Positions 8,961-17,293 of a stretch of DNA of 64,000 nt are shown here, in pieces (positions within the stretch are counted from its first letter, which is position 1; every line of letters begins with the position of its first letter). The DNA is taken from the NCBI RefSeq assembly GCF_014650755.1, contig NZ_BMVO01000008.1, forward strand, positions 171,721-235,720, written 5' to 3'. Under the pieces are notes generated by a model. It worked only from the letters and a program-made list of their open reading frames with translations, did no database searches and was not told the origin of the DNA. The stretch is from Streptomyces chryseus (GTDB taxonomy: Bacteria; Actinomycetota; Actinomycetes; Streptomycetales; Streptomycetaceae). Both the position numbers and the translations under genes were made by a program.

Positions 8961-9755
8961 ATGACCACATCGGTGCGCAGGCCGGGGCGGATCCGGCGGA
9001 GAGCGGCCTTCAGCCTCCGGCAGACGATCCTGTGCTTCGGCCTCGTCGCCATCGTGCTGTGCGGCGCGGGCCTCACGCTGAGGCTCGCCATACGCACGGC
9101 CGACAGCCGCCCGCTGTTCGCCGTCGTGATCGCCGTCGTCCTGGCCGGCGCGGTGGCGGCCCTGCGGAACGTGCGCGGGCGCCGCAGGGCGGCCCGCGTC
9201 ACCGACGCCGTCGTCGAGGCCACGTACGAGATCGCCGGGAGCGCGCCGGTCCAGGAGGAGCGGCAGGGCGATCCCGCGGCCGCCGTGATCACGGAGGCCG
9301 GGACGGCCGACATGGAGGTCCCCGTCGAGACCTTCGCGGCCACGGACTACGCCGCCATGGACCCGGTGGAGTTCGAGCAGGCCGTCGCCGCGCTCTGTGA
9401 GCGGGACGGCTGCCGGGACGTCCGCGTCGTGGGCGGAGCGGGGGATCTCGGCGCCGATGTGGTGGGCACCACGCCCGACGGACGGCGCGTCGTCATCCAG
9501 TGCAAGCGCTACGGCCCCATGAACAAGGTCGGCTCCCAGGACGTCCAGCGCTTCGGCGGCACGTGCTTCGCGGTCCACGAGGCGCACGTGGCGGCCGTCG
9601 TGACCACCGGCGAATTCACCCAGCCCGCCGCCGAGTACGCCGAGCAGTGCGGGATCCTCTGTGTCGACCACGCGGGGCTCGTGGCCTGGACCGACGGCAC
9701 GGGTTTCGCCCCCTGGGAGGCGGAGGTGAGCGCTCCGTCGGGAAACTGCCCCTGA
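8961..9755 (+). CDS. Membrane-anchored Mrr-type restriction endonuclease domain protein
   Basis: A 264-residue protein. Two hydrophobic segments (about residues 20-42 and 48-68) form a hairpin anchor, followed by a linker. Residues 128-245 are an Mrr_cat PD-(D/E)xK domain: GDLGADVVG with Asp166, then VVIQCKRYG giving Gln180-x-Lys182. Mrr-type enzymes cleave modified DNA; membrane-anchored versions occur in Streptomyces with unknown targets. No methyltransferase is adjacent. ATG follows a GGGGGA stretch. It precedes the sigma gene on the same strand by 84 bases. Confidence 0.85.
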   Translation: MTTSVRRPGRIRRRAAFSLRQTILCFGLVAIVLCGAGLTLRLAIRTADSRPLFAVVIAVVLAGAVAALRNVRGRRRAARVTDAVVEATYEIAGSAPVQEERQGDPAAAVITEAGTADMEVPVETFAATDYAAMDPVEFEQAVAALCERDGCRDVRVVGGAGDLGADVVGTTPDGRRVVIQCKRYGPMNKVGSQDVQRFGGTCFAVHEAHVAAVVTTGEFTQPAAEYAEQCGILCVDHAGLVAWTDGTGFAPWEAEVSAPSGNCP

Positions 9756-9839
9756 TCCCATGCCGAACGGAATGAATACAAAATCGAAGCAAGGGCACAC
9801 CGTCGTGGGAAACAAGCACTACCAGGGGAGGACACAGAC

Positions 9840-10730
9840 ATGACAGCGACTTCCGCCCAGGCCGCCGACACCGATCGGATGGAGGCCGCGGCCCCCTCCG
9901 ATGTCGGCTCACCGGCCGGTGCCGAGGAGTTGCCTTGGATAGAGGACGCGGGGAAGGTCGCCCCGAAGGACGCTCGAGCACTGTCGAAGCTGTTCTTCGA
10001 GCGGCTCCAAGTCCTTGAAGAGGGCACGCACGAGTACCAGTACGCGCGCAACACCCTGATCGAGATGAACCTCTCCCTCGTACATTTCTCCGCGCGCCGG
10101 TTCCGCAACCGGGGCAGCGGTGAGATGGAGGACATCATCCAGGTCGGGACGATCGGTCTGATCAAGGCCATCGACCGGTTCGACCTGTCGCGCGAGGTCG
10201 AGTTCACGAGCTTCGCGCTCCCCTACATCATCGGGGAGATCAAGCGCTTCTTCCGCGACACGTCGTGGGCCGTGCACGTGCCCCGGCGACTGCAGGAACT
10301 GCGGGTCGAGCTCGCCAAGGCCAAGGAGCGTCTCGCCGTCGACCTCGGCCGTGAGCCGACCGTCAAGCAGCTCGCCGAGCACCTGAACCTCAGCGAGGAA
10401 GAGGTCATCGAGGGCATCGTCGCCTCGAACGGCTACATGGCGGGCTCCCTGGAGACCCCCAATGACGGCGGGGACAGCGGCGACGGGGCGCGCAGCGTCG
10501 CCGACGTCCTGGGCGAGCCGGACCCCGCCATGGAGACGATCGAGGACCTGCACACGCTGGCCCCTCTCCTGGACCAGCTCGACGACCGGGAGCGTCGCCT
10601 CATCGAGATGCGCTTCGGCCAGGAGCTGACACAGTCCCAGATCGGCGAGCAGCTCGGCGTCTCGCAGATGCAGGTCTCACGCCTCCTCAGCCGCACGCTC
10701 GCCAAGCTCCGGGCAGGCATGTTCGCCTGA
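9840..10730 (+). CDS. RNA polymerase sigma factor, SigB/SigF/SigG subfamily
   Basis: A 296-residue group 3 sigma-70. An acidic N-terminal extension (1-60) precedes region 2 (about 75-140, with EDIIQVGTIGLIKAIDRFD and the core-binding and -10-reading segment), region 3 (150-205) and region 4 (245-292, with the helix-turn-helix LTQSQIGEQLGVSQMQVSRLL). This subfamily directs general-stress, osmotic and developmental genes in Streptomyces and is normally held by an RsbW-like kinase. ATG is preceded by GGGGAGGA. The STAS antagonist and phosphatase lie immediately downstream in convergent orientation. Confidence 0.95.
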   Translation: MTATSAQAADTDRMEAAAPSDVGSPAGAEELPWIEDAGKVAPKDARALSKLFFERLQVLEEGTHEYQYARNTLIEMNLSLVHFSARRFRNRGSGEMEDIIQVGTIGLIKAIDRFDLSREVEFTSFALPYIIGEIKRFFRDTSWAVHVPRRLQELRVELAKAKERLAVDLGREPTVKQLAEHLNLSEEEVIEGIVASNGYMAGSLETPNDGGDSGDGARSVADVLGEPDPAMETIEDLHTLAPLLDQLDDRERRLIEMRFGQELTQSQIGEQLGVSQMQVSRLLSRTLAKLRAGMFA

Positions 10731-10745
10731 CTGCCCGCCCCGCGC

Positions 10746-10761
10746 GGGGCGACGGCGCCCC
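10746..10761. terminator. Short GC hairpin between convergent sigma and STAS genes
   Basis: GGGGCG (10746-10751) pairs with CGCCCC (10756-10761) around a four-base loop, and a further self-complementary block, GCCCCGCGCGGGGC, overlaps it at 10737-10750. It lies in the 37-base gap between two convergent stops and may end both transcripts. Confidence 0.4.
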
Positions 10762-10767
10762 GGGCTC

Positions 10768-11196
10768 CTACGGGCCCTCCTGCGGGGCGGCCACGGCCCG
10801 CAGGTGCCGTCCGGACGGAGGATCCGCCGCCGCGCCATGAGCCGCACCGTGTGCGCTCATGGCCGCGGCGGCGTCCGCGTGGGCGGGCAGCAGCCGGCTG
10901 ACGCCCGTCAGGTCCAGGAGCCGGGCCAGCCGGTCGGGAACCGCGGCGAGGGCGAGGGACCCGCCGGTCTCCTTCGTGCAGCGCAGAATGCCGATCAGCG
11001 CGTTGAGGCCCGAAGAGTCGCAGAAGGCGACCGGCGCCAGGTCGAGGATCAGGTGGAGGTTGCCCTGGCGGCTGAGTTCCAGGGCGCGGTCGCGCAGCTC
11101 CGGGGCCGTGGTGAAGTCGATCTCGCCCGTCACGGTGAGCAGGGCGAGGGCGCCGTCGAACTGCTGGACGGCGAAGCTGAGGCTGCGAGGCACCAC
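10768..11196 (-). CDS. STAS-domain anti-anti-sigma factor
   Basis: A 142-residue protein whose residues 5-110 form a STAS domain with the phosphorylatable serine motif FCDSSGLNALIGI. Unphosphorylated forms of this family bind an RsbW-like kinase and free a sigma factor. GTG start behind GGAAGGAC. The start lies one base past the stop of the upstream GAF-SpoIIE phosphatase, so the two form a tight operon in which the phosphatase plausibly dephosphorylates this protein. The Ala/His-rich tail from about 113 is not conserved STAS sequence. Confidence 0.9.
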   Translation of the reverse strand: MVPRSLSFAVQQFDGALALLTVTGEIDFTTAPELRDRALELSRQGNLHLILDLAPVAFCDSSGLNALIGILRCTKETGGSLALAAVPDRLARLLDLTGVSRLLPAHADAAAAMSAHGAAHGAAADPPSGRHLRAVAAPQEGP

Positions 11197-11197
11197 G

Positions 11198-12676
11198 TCA
11201 GTCCTTCCGGCCGGCCGCGCCGGCGTCGTCGGCGGGCAGCGGCCGGGCCGAGGTGCGCGCGCTCACGCTCACACCGGGCCCGCCCGCGTCCTGCGGGGGT
11301 ACGGACAGGGCGAGCAGAGCGACATCGTCTCCGGCGTCCTGCGGGAGTTCCTGGATGAGGGCGACGGCGTCCTCGACCAGCGCGGTGGCGTCGGCGGGGC
11401 CGGTGCGGCGGGAGAGGAAGTCGGCCACGCCGCTCTCTCCGAGCATCGTTCCGTCGGCCAGGCGGGCTTCGGTGAGCCCGTCGGTGTAGAGCAGCAGCCC
11501 CTGGCCGGGCTCCAGGTGGACGGTGCGCGAGGCGAAGGCCGCCTGCTCGAAGGCGCCGACCAGCATCCCTCCCCTGAGGTGTACCGGGTCGACGCGCACC
11601 CCGCCGCCCGGTCGTGCCCGTACGTGGTAGGCGGGCGGGTGCCCGCCGGACGCCATGGTGACGTCGAATCCCGCGCCGGCCGCCGGTTCGAGGAATCCGA
11701 ACAGGCAGGTGCAGAACCGGCTGCCGATGGAGGCGTCGAGCAGCAGGGCCGCGTTCAGCGCGGACAGTACCGCTTCCGGGTCGTCGTGGTGCTGGGCGGC
11801 CGCGCGCAGCGTGTAGCGCGTCAGGGAGGTGACTACGGCGGCCTCGGCACCCTTGCCGCACACGTCGCCGAGGAAGAACGCCCAGCGCTCCCGGCTCAGC
11901 GGGAAGACGTCGTAGAAGTCGCCGCCGACGTCCTGCGGGGAGGCCGTCTGATAGTGGCAGGCCAGTTCGAGCCCGGGAACCGTCGGCAGCGCCGGAGGCA
12001 GCAGGGTCCGCTGCAGCGTCGAGGCGAAGTCCGCGAGGGCCGCCTTGTCCCGCTCGGCGCGCGTGCGGGCCGCCTGTTCGACCCTGCGCCGGTCCTGTTC
12101 CACGCGTACCGCGCGCAGCGCCGAGAGCCTCAGTTCCATCTCGCCGAGGACGATCGCGGCCAGATCCGCCAAGGTCGCCATGTCGTCGTCGCTGATCACC
12201 CGGGGCCGGGTGTCCAGGATGTTCACGGTGCCCAGGCGGTGGCCGTCGGGCGTGGTGATCGGAGCCGCGGCGTAGAAGCGCACCCCCATCGCGCCCGCGA
12301 CGAGCGGGTTGGAGCACGCCACGGGGTCGGCGAGCGTGTCGGGGATCACCGTCGTGCCGTCCTTGAGGATCGCCGAGGCGCACAGTCCGGGGTCGCGCCC
12401 GATCTGCCGCACCCCGTCGAGTCCGCTGGCGGCCTTGAACCAGATGCGGTCGCTGTCGACGATGGCAACCGTCGCCACCGGGACGTCGAAGAGCCGGGAC
12501 GCCAGCGCCGCCACCCGGTCGAACGCCCCCTCGGGCGGGGTGTCGAGGATGTCGTAGCGCCGTACCGCCTCCAGGCGGGCCGCCTCCCGCCGGGCCGCCT
12601 CCCGCTCCGGGCCGGCCGGGGAGGGCCCGGGTACCGCCGCCGCTCCCGGCGAAGGCGCCGGTACCGATGCTGGCAT
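11198..12676 (-). CDS. GAF-SpoIIE PP2C-type serine phosphatase
   Basis: A 492-residue protein. The first 35 residues are a Pro/Ala-rich leader. A GAF sensor spans about 40-200 (RRYDILDTPPEGAFDRV, then GLCASAILKDGTTVIPD). A short coiled-coil at 200-222 leads to a SpoIIE/PP2C phosphatase at 224-460 (LQRTLLPP, DVGGDFYDVFPL, FFLGDVCGKG, LLYTDGLTEAR, with metal-binding Asp residues). ATG at 12676 follows GGAAGAG. The target is inferred to be the STAS protein encoded one base downstream. The GAF ligand is unknown. Confidence 0.93.
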   Translation of the reverse strand: MPASVPAPSPGAAAVPGPSPAGPEREAARREAARLEAVRRYDILDTPPEGAFDRVAALASRLFDVPVATVAIVDSDRIWFKAASGLDGVRQIGRDPGLCASAILKDGTTVIPDTLADPVACSNPLVAGAMGVRFYAAAPITTPDGHRLGTVNILDTRPRVISDDDMATLADLAAIVLGEMELRLSALRAVRVEQDRRRVEQAARTRAERDKAALADFASTLQRTLLPPALPTVPGLELACHYQTASPQDVGGDFYDVFPLSRERWAFFLGDVCGKGAEAAVVTSLTRYTLRAAAQHHDDPEAVLSALNAALLLDASIGSRFCTCLFGFLEPAAGAGFDVTMASGGHPPAYHVRARPGGGVRVDPVHLRGGMLVGAFEQAAFASRTVHLEPGQGLLLYTDGLTEARLADGTMLGESGVADFLSRRTGPADATALVEDAVALIQELPQDAGDDVALLALSVPPQDAGGPGVSVSARTSARPLPADDAGAAGRKD

Positions 12677-12988
12677 CCTGAAGCTCTTCCCGTTCCGCCG
12701 GCCTCCGTACGCCCGACGACACGGAGACCCTACGCCAGGTCCGCCGGGCGCCGTCCGTCCCACAGGTCGCCCCAAGGCCCGCGAAGGACTCCTCGTCGCG
12801 GGGTTTTGGCCGGCTCCCGGACGTACAGAAACCACTTCGGGACCGGCGGCGCACCAGAATGCTTGCCGCACAGCAACTGTGGCAGGATTAGCCTGGCCGT
12901 ACATCCGGACCATTCGGCCGCGATGCGCACGACCGGCCCCATGTCGGTCGGTCCACGGGGACTTGCAGAACGAGGGGCGGGAAACAGA

Positions 12989-15900
12989 ATGACTGTGGGC
13001 CAGGGGCAGGGGAAGCGCGCCGCGGTGCGGGTGCGCGACGCCGAGCGGGGCAGCGCGGCAGGGGCCGTGGGCGAACCGGAGCTGCGTCAGCTGCTCGCCG
13101 GGCTCACCGCCGTGCGCGACGGCGACTTCGGCACCCGGCTGCCCGCCGACAGCGAGGGGCTCCTCGGGGAGATCGCCACCGTCTTCAACGGCATGGTCGA
13201 CCAGCTGTCGCTCTTCACCTTCGAGGTGACGCGGGTGGCCCGCGAGGTCGGCACCGACGGCCGGCTCGGCGGCCAGGCGCACGTGCCGGGCGTGGACGGT
13301 ACGTGGAAGGACCTCACGGACTCCGTCAACGCCATGGCGGGGAACCTGACGACCCAGGTGCGGGACATCGCGCAGGTCGCGACCGCCGTCGCCCGGGGCG
13401 ACCTGTCCCAGAAGATCACGGTGGACGCGCGCGGCGAGATCCACGCGCTGAAGAAGACCATCAACACCATGGTCGACGAGCTGTCCGCGTTCGCCGACGA
13501 GGTGACCCGGGTGGCCCGCGAGGTCGGAACCGACGGCCGGCTCGGCGGCCAGGCGCAGGTGCCCGGGGTCGGCGGAACCTGGCGCGACCTCACCGATTCG
13601 GTGAACTTCATGGCCGGGAACCTCACGGCGCAGGTACGGTCCATCGCCCAGGTCGCCACCGCCGTCGCCCAGGGCGACCTCACCCGCAAGATCGACGTCG
13701 ACGCGCGCGGCGAGATCCTCGAACTCAAGACGACCATCAACACCATGGTCGACCAGCTCTCCGCGTTCGCCGCCGAGGTGACCCGCGTGGCCCGCGAGGT
13801 CGGCACGGAGGGGCGGCTCGGCGGCCAGGCGGACGTCAAGGGCGTCTCGGGCACGTGGAAGGACCTCACCGAGTCCGTGAACGTGATGGGCGACAACCTG
13901 ACCGCACAGGTGCGGTCCATCGCCCAGGTCACGACCGCCGTCGCCCAGGGCGACCTCTCCCAGAAGATCCGGGTGGACGCGCGCGGCGAGATCCTGGAGC
14001 TGAAGGAGACCATCAACACGATGGTCGACCAGCTCTCGGCGTTCGCGGACGAGGTCACCAGGGTCGCGCGCGAGGTGGGCACCGAGGGGAACCTGGGCGG
14101 CCAGGCCACCGTGCGGGGTGTCTCGGGCACCTGGAAGGACCTCACGGACAACGTCAACGTCATGGCGTCCAACCTCACCAGCCAGGTGCGGTCCATCGCC
14201 CAGGTCGCCACCGCCGTGGCCCGCGGCGACCTCTCCCAGAAGATCACCGTCGAGGCGAAGGGCGAGGTCGCCGCGCTCGCCGGTGTGATCAACACCATGG
14301 TGACCACGCTCTCCGCGTTCGCGGACGAGGTGACCCGGGTGGCGCGCGAGGTGGGCACCGAGGGCATCCTCGGCGGTCAGGCGCAGGTACCCAACGTCGC
14401 GGGCACCTGGAAGGACCTGACCGAGAACGTCAACTCGATGGCGAACAACCTCACCGACCAGGTCCGCAACATCGCGCAGGTGACCACCGCCGTCGCCCAG
14501 GGCGACCTCACCCGCAAGATCGACGTCGACGCGCGCGGCGAGATCCTCGAACTCAAGACGACCATCAACACCATGGTCGACCAGCTCTCCTCCTTCGCCG
14601 CCGAGGTCACCCGCGTGGCCCGCGAGGTCGGCAGCGAGGGCCGCCTCGGCGGCCAGGCCGAGGTCGAGGGCGTGTCCGGCACGTGGAAGCGCCTGACGGA
14701 GAACGTGAACGAGCTGGCGGGCAACCTCACCCGGCAGGTGCGTGCCATCGCCGAGGTCACCGGCGCCGTGGCCGAGGGCGACCTCACCCGTTCCATCACG
14801 GTGGACGCGTCCGGTGAGGTGTCCGAGCTCAAGGACAACATCAACTCCATGGTGGAGTCGCTGCGCGAGACCACCCGGGCCAACCAGGAACAGGACTGGC
14901 TCAAGACCAACCTCGCGCGCATGTCGGGGCTGATGCAGGGCCGGCGCGACCTCAAGGTCGTGGCCGAGCTCATCATGGACGAGCTCACCCCGCTCGTCGG
15001 CGCGCAGTACGGCGGCTTCTACCTCGCCCAGGAGCGGGGCGGCGTCAGCGAGCTGGAACTCATCGGCTCGTACGGTCATCCCGGCGACGCCTCGGACACC
15101 CCGCGCCCGGTGCGCTTCCGGTTCGGGCAGTCGCTGGTCGGGCAGGCGGCGCGCAGCCGCCGTACGATCGCGATCGACGATCTGCCGGCCGGTTACATCA
15201 CGATCTCCTCGGGGCTCGGGTCCACCGATCCCGCGAGCCTGATCGTGCTGCCCATCGTGGTCGAGGGCCAGGTCCTGGGCGTGATCGAGCTGGCCTCGGT
15301 CACCGCGTTCACCCAGGTGCACCGCGACTTCCTGGACCAGCTGATGGAGACCGTCGGGGTCAACGTCAACACCATCGTGGCGAATGCCCGCACCGACGAG
15401 CTGCTCGGCGAGTCCCAGCGCCTCGCCGCGGAACTCCAGGCCCGCTCCGGGGAGCTCCAGGTGCGCCAGGAGGAGCTCCAGAACTCCAACGCGGAGCTGG
15501 AGGAGAAGGCCGCCCTCCTCGCCTCGCAGAACCGTGACATCGAGACGAAGAACCTGGAGATCGAGCAGGCGCGCCAGGAACTGGAGGAGCGCGCGCGGCA
15601 GTTGTCGCTGGCCTCCAAGTACAAGTCGGAGTTCCTGGCCAACATGAGCCACGAGCTGCGCACCCCGCTCAACAGCCTGCTGATCCTCGCCCAGCTCCTG
15701 TCGCAGAACCCGGCCCGCAACCTCACGCCCAAGCAGGTGGAGTACGCGGGCATCATCCACTCGGCCGGTTCGGACCTGCTCCAGCTGATCAACGACATCC
15801 TGGACCTGTCGAAGGTCGAGGCCGGGAAGATGGACATCAGTCCGGAACGCGTCTCGCTGCGCCGCCTGCTGGACTACGTGGAAGCGACCTTCCGGCCGAT

Positions 15901-17293
15901 GACGGCCCAGAAGGGGCTCGACTTCCGTATCAGCGTCGCGCCCGGTGTCCCCACCGACCTGATCACGGACGACTCCCGGCTGCGGCAGGTCCTGCGCAAC
16001 CTGCTTTCCAACGCGGTCAAGTTCACCGAGGAGGGGGCTGTCGAACTGCGGATCGCCCCGGCCGCCGAGCCGGACGTGCCCACGCAGGTGCGCGAGCACG
16101 GTCCGGCCCTGTCCTTCCGTGTCCTGGACACCGGCATCGGCATCGCCGAGCCGCAACTCGAAGCGATCTTCGGCGCCTTCCAGCAGGCGGACGGCACGAC
16201 CAGCCGCAAGTACGGCGGTACGGGCCTCGGCCTGTCGATCAGCCGGGAGATCGCGCACCTCCTCGGCGGAGCCATCCAGGCGACCAGCGTCCTCGGCGAG
16301 GGCAGCACGTTCACCCTCCACCTCCCGGTGGCGAGGTTCGAGGAGCGCGAGCCCTCGGTCACGGACGAGGACGCGCAGCAGCCGCTGGCGGTGTCCGCGC
16401 CGCATCTCATCCCCGCCCAGCGCCGACTGCTCGTGATAGAGGACAGGCCGCGGGGTCTGCTCTCCCTCGTCGCCGAGAGCGCCGTCGCCGAACTGGCCGA
16501 GAACCAGAGCCTCGTGGACGCCCGCGGGCCGGTGCGGCTGCGTACCGCCGTGGGACCGGAGGAGGCCGCCGCCGCGCTCGCCGCGGAGCCGTGCCACTGC
16601 GTGGTCCTGGGGCTCGACATGGCCGGTGGCGCCGCCATGCAGCTGCTGGAGGCGCTGAACGGCGATCCCGCGCTGCGTCAGGTGCCGGTGCTCGCCCACC
16701 ACACGCGCCGCCTGGACCAGCAGCAGGAACGGCGGCTGCTGGAACTGGCCCGTATGAAGCCCCTGGAACTGCTGCCCAGCCTCGACGAGCTGCGGGAGCG
16801 CATCGCGCTGCACCTGACGGCCGAGCGGCCGTCCGACGTGCTGCCGCTGGCCAGATCGGCGGACTCCGCGGCGCTGACGGCCTCCCCGCTGGAGCTGGAC
16901 GAGAGCCCGGACGGCCAGTTGGCGGGCCGCGTGGTCCTGGTCGTCGACGACGACGCCCGCAACGTCTACGCGCTGACGGGGATCCTGGAGATGCACGGCA
17001 TGCAGGTGCTGCACGCCGACAACGGCCGCAAGGGTCTGGAGACACTCTCCCGGCACGGCCAGGTCGAGCTGATCCTCATGGACGTGATGATGCCCGAGAT
17101 GGACGGTTACGCCGCGACTGCCGCGATCCGTGCCATGCCCGAGCACGCCGACCTGCCGATCATCGCCGTGACGGCCAAGGCCATGGAGGGCGACCGCGAG
17201 AAGAGCCTGGCCGCCGGGGCGAACGACTACATCACCAAGCCGGTCGACGCCGACGTGCTCGTGGCCTGCATGCTCCGCTGGCTCAACCGGTGA
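12989..17293 (+). CDS. Poly-HAMP/GAF hybrid histidine kinase with C-terminal receiver
   Basis: A 1434-residue protein with no transmembrane segment, so likely cytosolic. Residues 20-645 hold six near-identical ~92-residue HAMP units (hallmarks EVTRVAREVGT and GTWKDLT). A GAF domain spans about 665-810 and a coiled-coil 810-880. HisKA carries SHELRTPLNS with His888; HATPase spans about 990-1115 (YGGTGLGLS near 1075). A degenerate receiver-like domain at about 1150-1290 precedes a true receiver with Asp1365 in LMDVMMPEMDG. The layout recalls fungal group III (Nik1/Os-1) osmosensor kinases. GTGA overlap with the next gene couples their translation. Confidence 0.93.
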   Translation: MTVGQGQGKRAAVRVRDAERGSAAGAVGEPELRQLLAGLTAVRDGDFGTRLPADSEGLLGEIATVFNGMVDQLSLFTFEVTRVAREVGTDGRLGGQAHVPGVDGTWKDLTDSVNAMAGNLTTQVRDIAQVATAVARGDLSQKITVDARGEIHALKKTINTMVDELSAFADEVTRVAREVGTDGRLGGQAQVPGVGGTWRDLTDSVNFMAGNLTAQVRSIAQVATAVAQGDLTRKIDVDARGEILELKTTINTMVDQLSAFAAEVTRVAREVGTEGRLGGQADVKGVSGTWKDLTESVNVMGDNLTAQVRSIAQVTTAVAQGDLSQKIRVDARGEILELKETINTMVDQLSAFADEVTRVAREVGTEGNLGGQATVRGVSGTWKDLTDNVNVMASNLTSQVRSIAQVATAVARGDLSQKITVEAKGEVAALAGVINTMVTTLSAFADEVTRVAREVGTEGILGGQAQVPNVAGTWKDLTENVNSMANNLTDQVRNIAQVTTAVAQGDLTRKIDVDARGEILELKTTINTMVDQLSSFAAEVTRVAREVGSEGRLGGQAEVEGVSGTWKRLTENVNELAGNLTRQVRAIAEVTGAVAEGDLTRSITVDASGEVSELKDNINSMVESLRETTRANQEQDWLKTNLARMSGLMQGRRDLKVVAELIMDELTPLVGAQYGGFYLAQERGGVSELELIGSYGHPGDASDTPRPVRFRFGQSLVGQAARSRRTIAIDDLPAGYITISSGLGSTDPASLIVLPIVVEGQVLGVIELASVTAFTQVHRDFLDQLMETVGVNVNTIVANARTDELLGESQRLAAELQARSGELQVRQEELQNSNAELEEKAALLASQNRDIETKNLEIEQARQELEERARQLSLASKYKSEFLANMSHELRTPLNSLLILAQLLSQNPARNLTPKQVEYAGIIHSAGSDLLQLINDILDLSKVEAGKMDISPERVSLRRLLDYVEATFRPMTAQKGLDFRISVAPGVPTDLITDDSRLRQVLRNLLSNAVKFTEEGAVELRIAPAAEPDVPTQVREHGPALSFRVLDTGIGIAEPQLEAIFGAFQQADGTTSRKYGGTGLGLSISREIAHLLGGAIQATSVLGEGSTFTLHLPVARFEEREPSVTDEDAQQPLAVSAPHLIPAQRRLLVIEDRPRGLLSLVAESAVAELAENQSLVDARGPVRLRTAVGPEEAAAALAAEPCHCVVLGLDMAGGAAMQLLEALNGDPALRQVPVLAHHTRRLDQQQERRLLELARMKPLELLPSLDELRERIALHLTAERPSDVLPLARSADSAALTASPLELDESPDGQLAGRVVLVVDDDARNVYALTGILEMHGMQVLHADNGRKGLETLSRHGQVELILMDVMMPEMDGYAATAAIRAMPEHADLPIIAVTAKAMEGDREKSLAAGANDYITKPVDADVLVACMLRWLNR
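13225..14880 (+). repeat. Tandem 276-bp coding repeats (HAMP units)
   Basis: Six copies of a 276-base unit lie head to tail inside the histidine kinase gene. The EVTRVAREV-coding segment recurs at 276-base steps, for example at 13499 and 13775. DNA identity is high between copies, higher than expected for old repeats under protein selection alone, which suggests recent duplication or gene conversion. Copy number could vary by recombination. Outer boundaries are approximate. Confidence 0.88.

Noticed and set aside
13225..14880. A CRISPR-like or satellite repeat array
   Set aside because: The 276-base repeats are in frame and code for HAMP domains, with no spacers.
11198..17146. A 1982-residue minus-strand open frame across the kinase gene
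   Set aside because: Only its C-terminal ~490 residues (start 12676) are the real SpoIIE phosphatase. The rest is antisense of the poly-HAMP kinase and reads as low-complexity His/Gly/Asp repeats.
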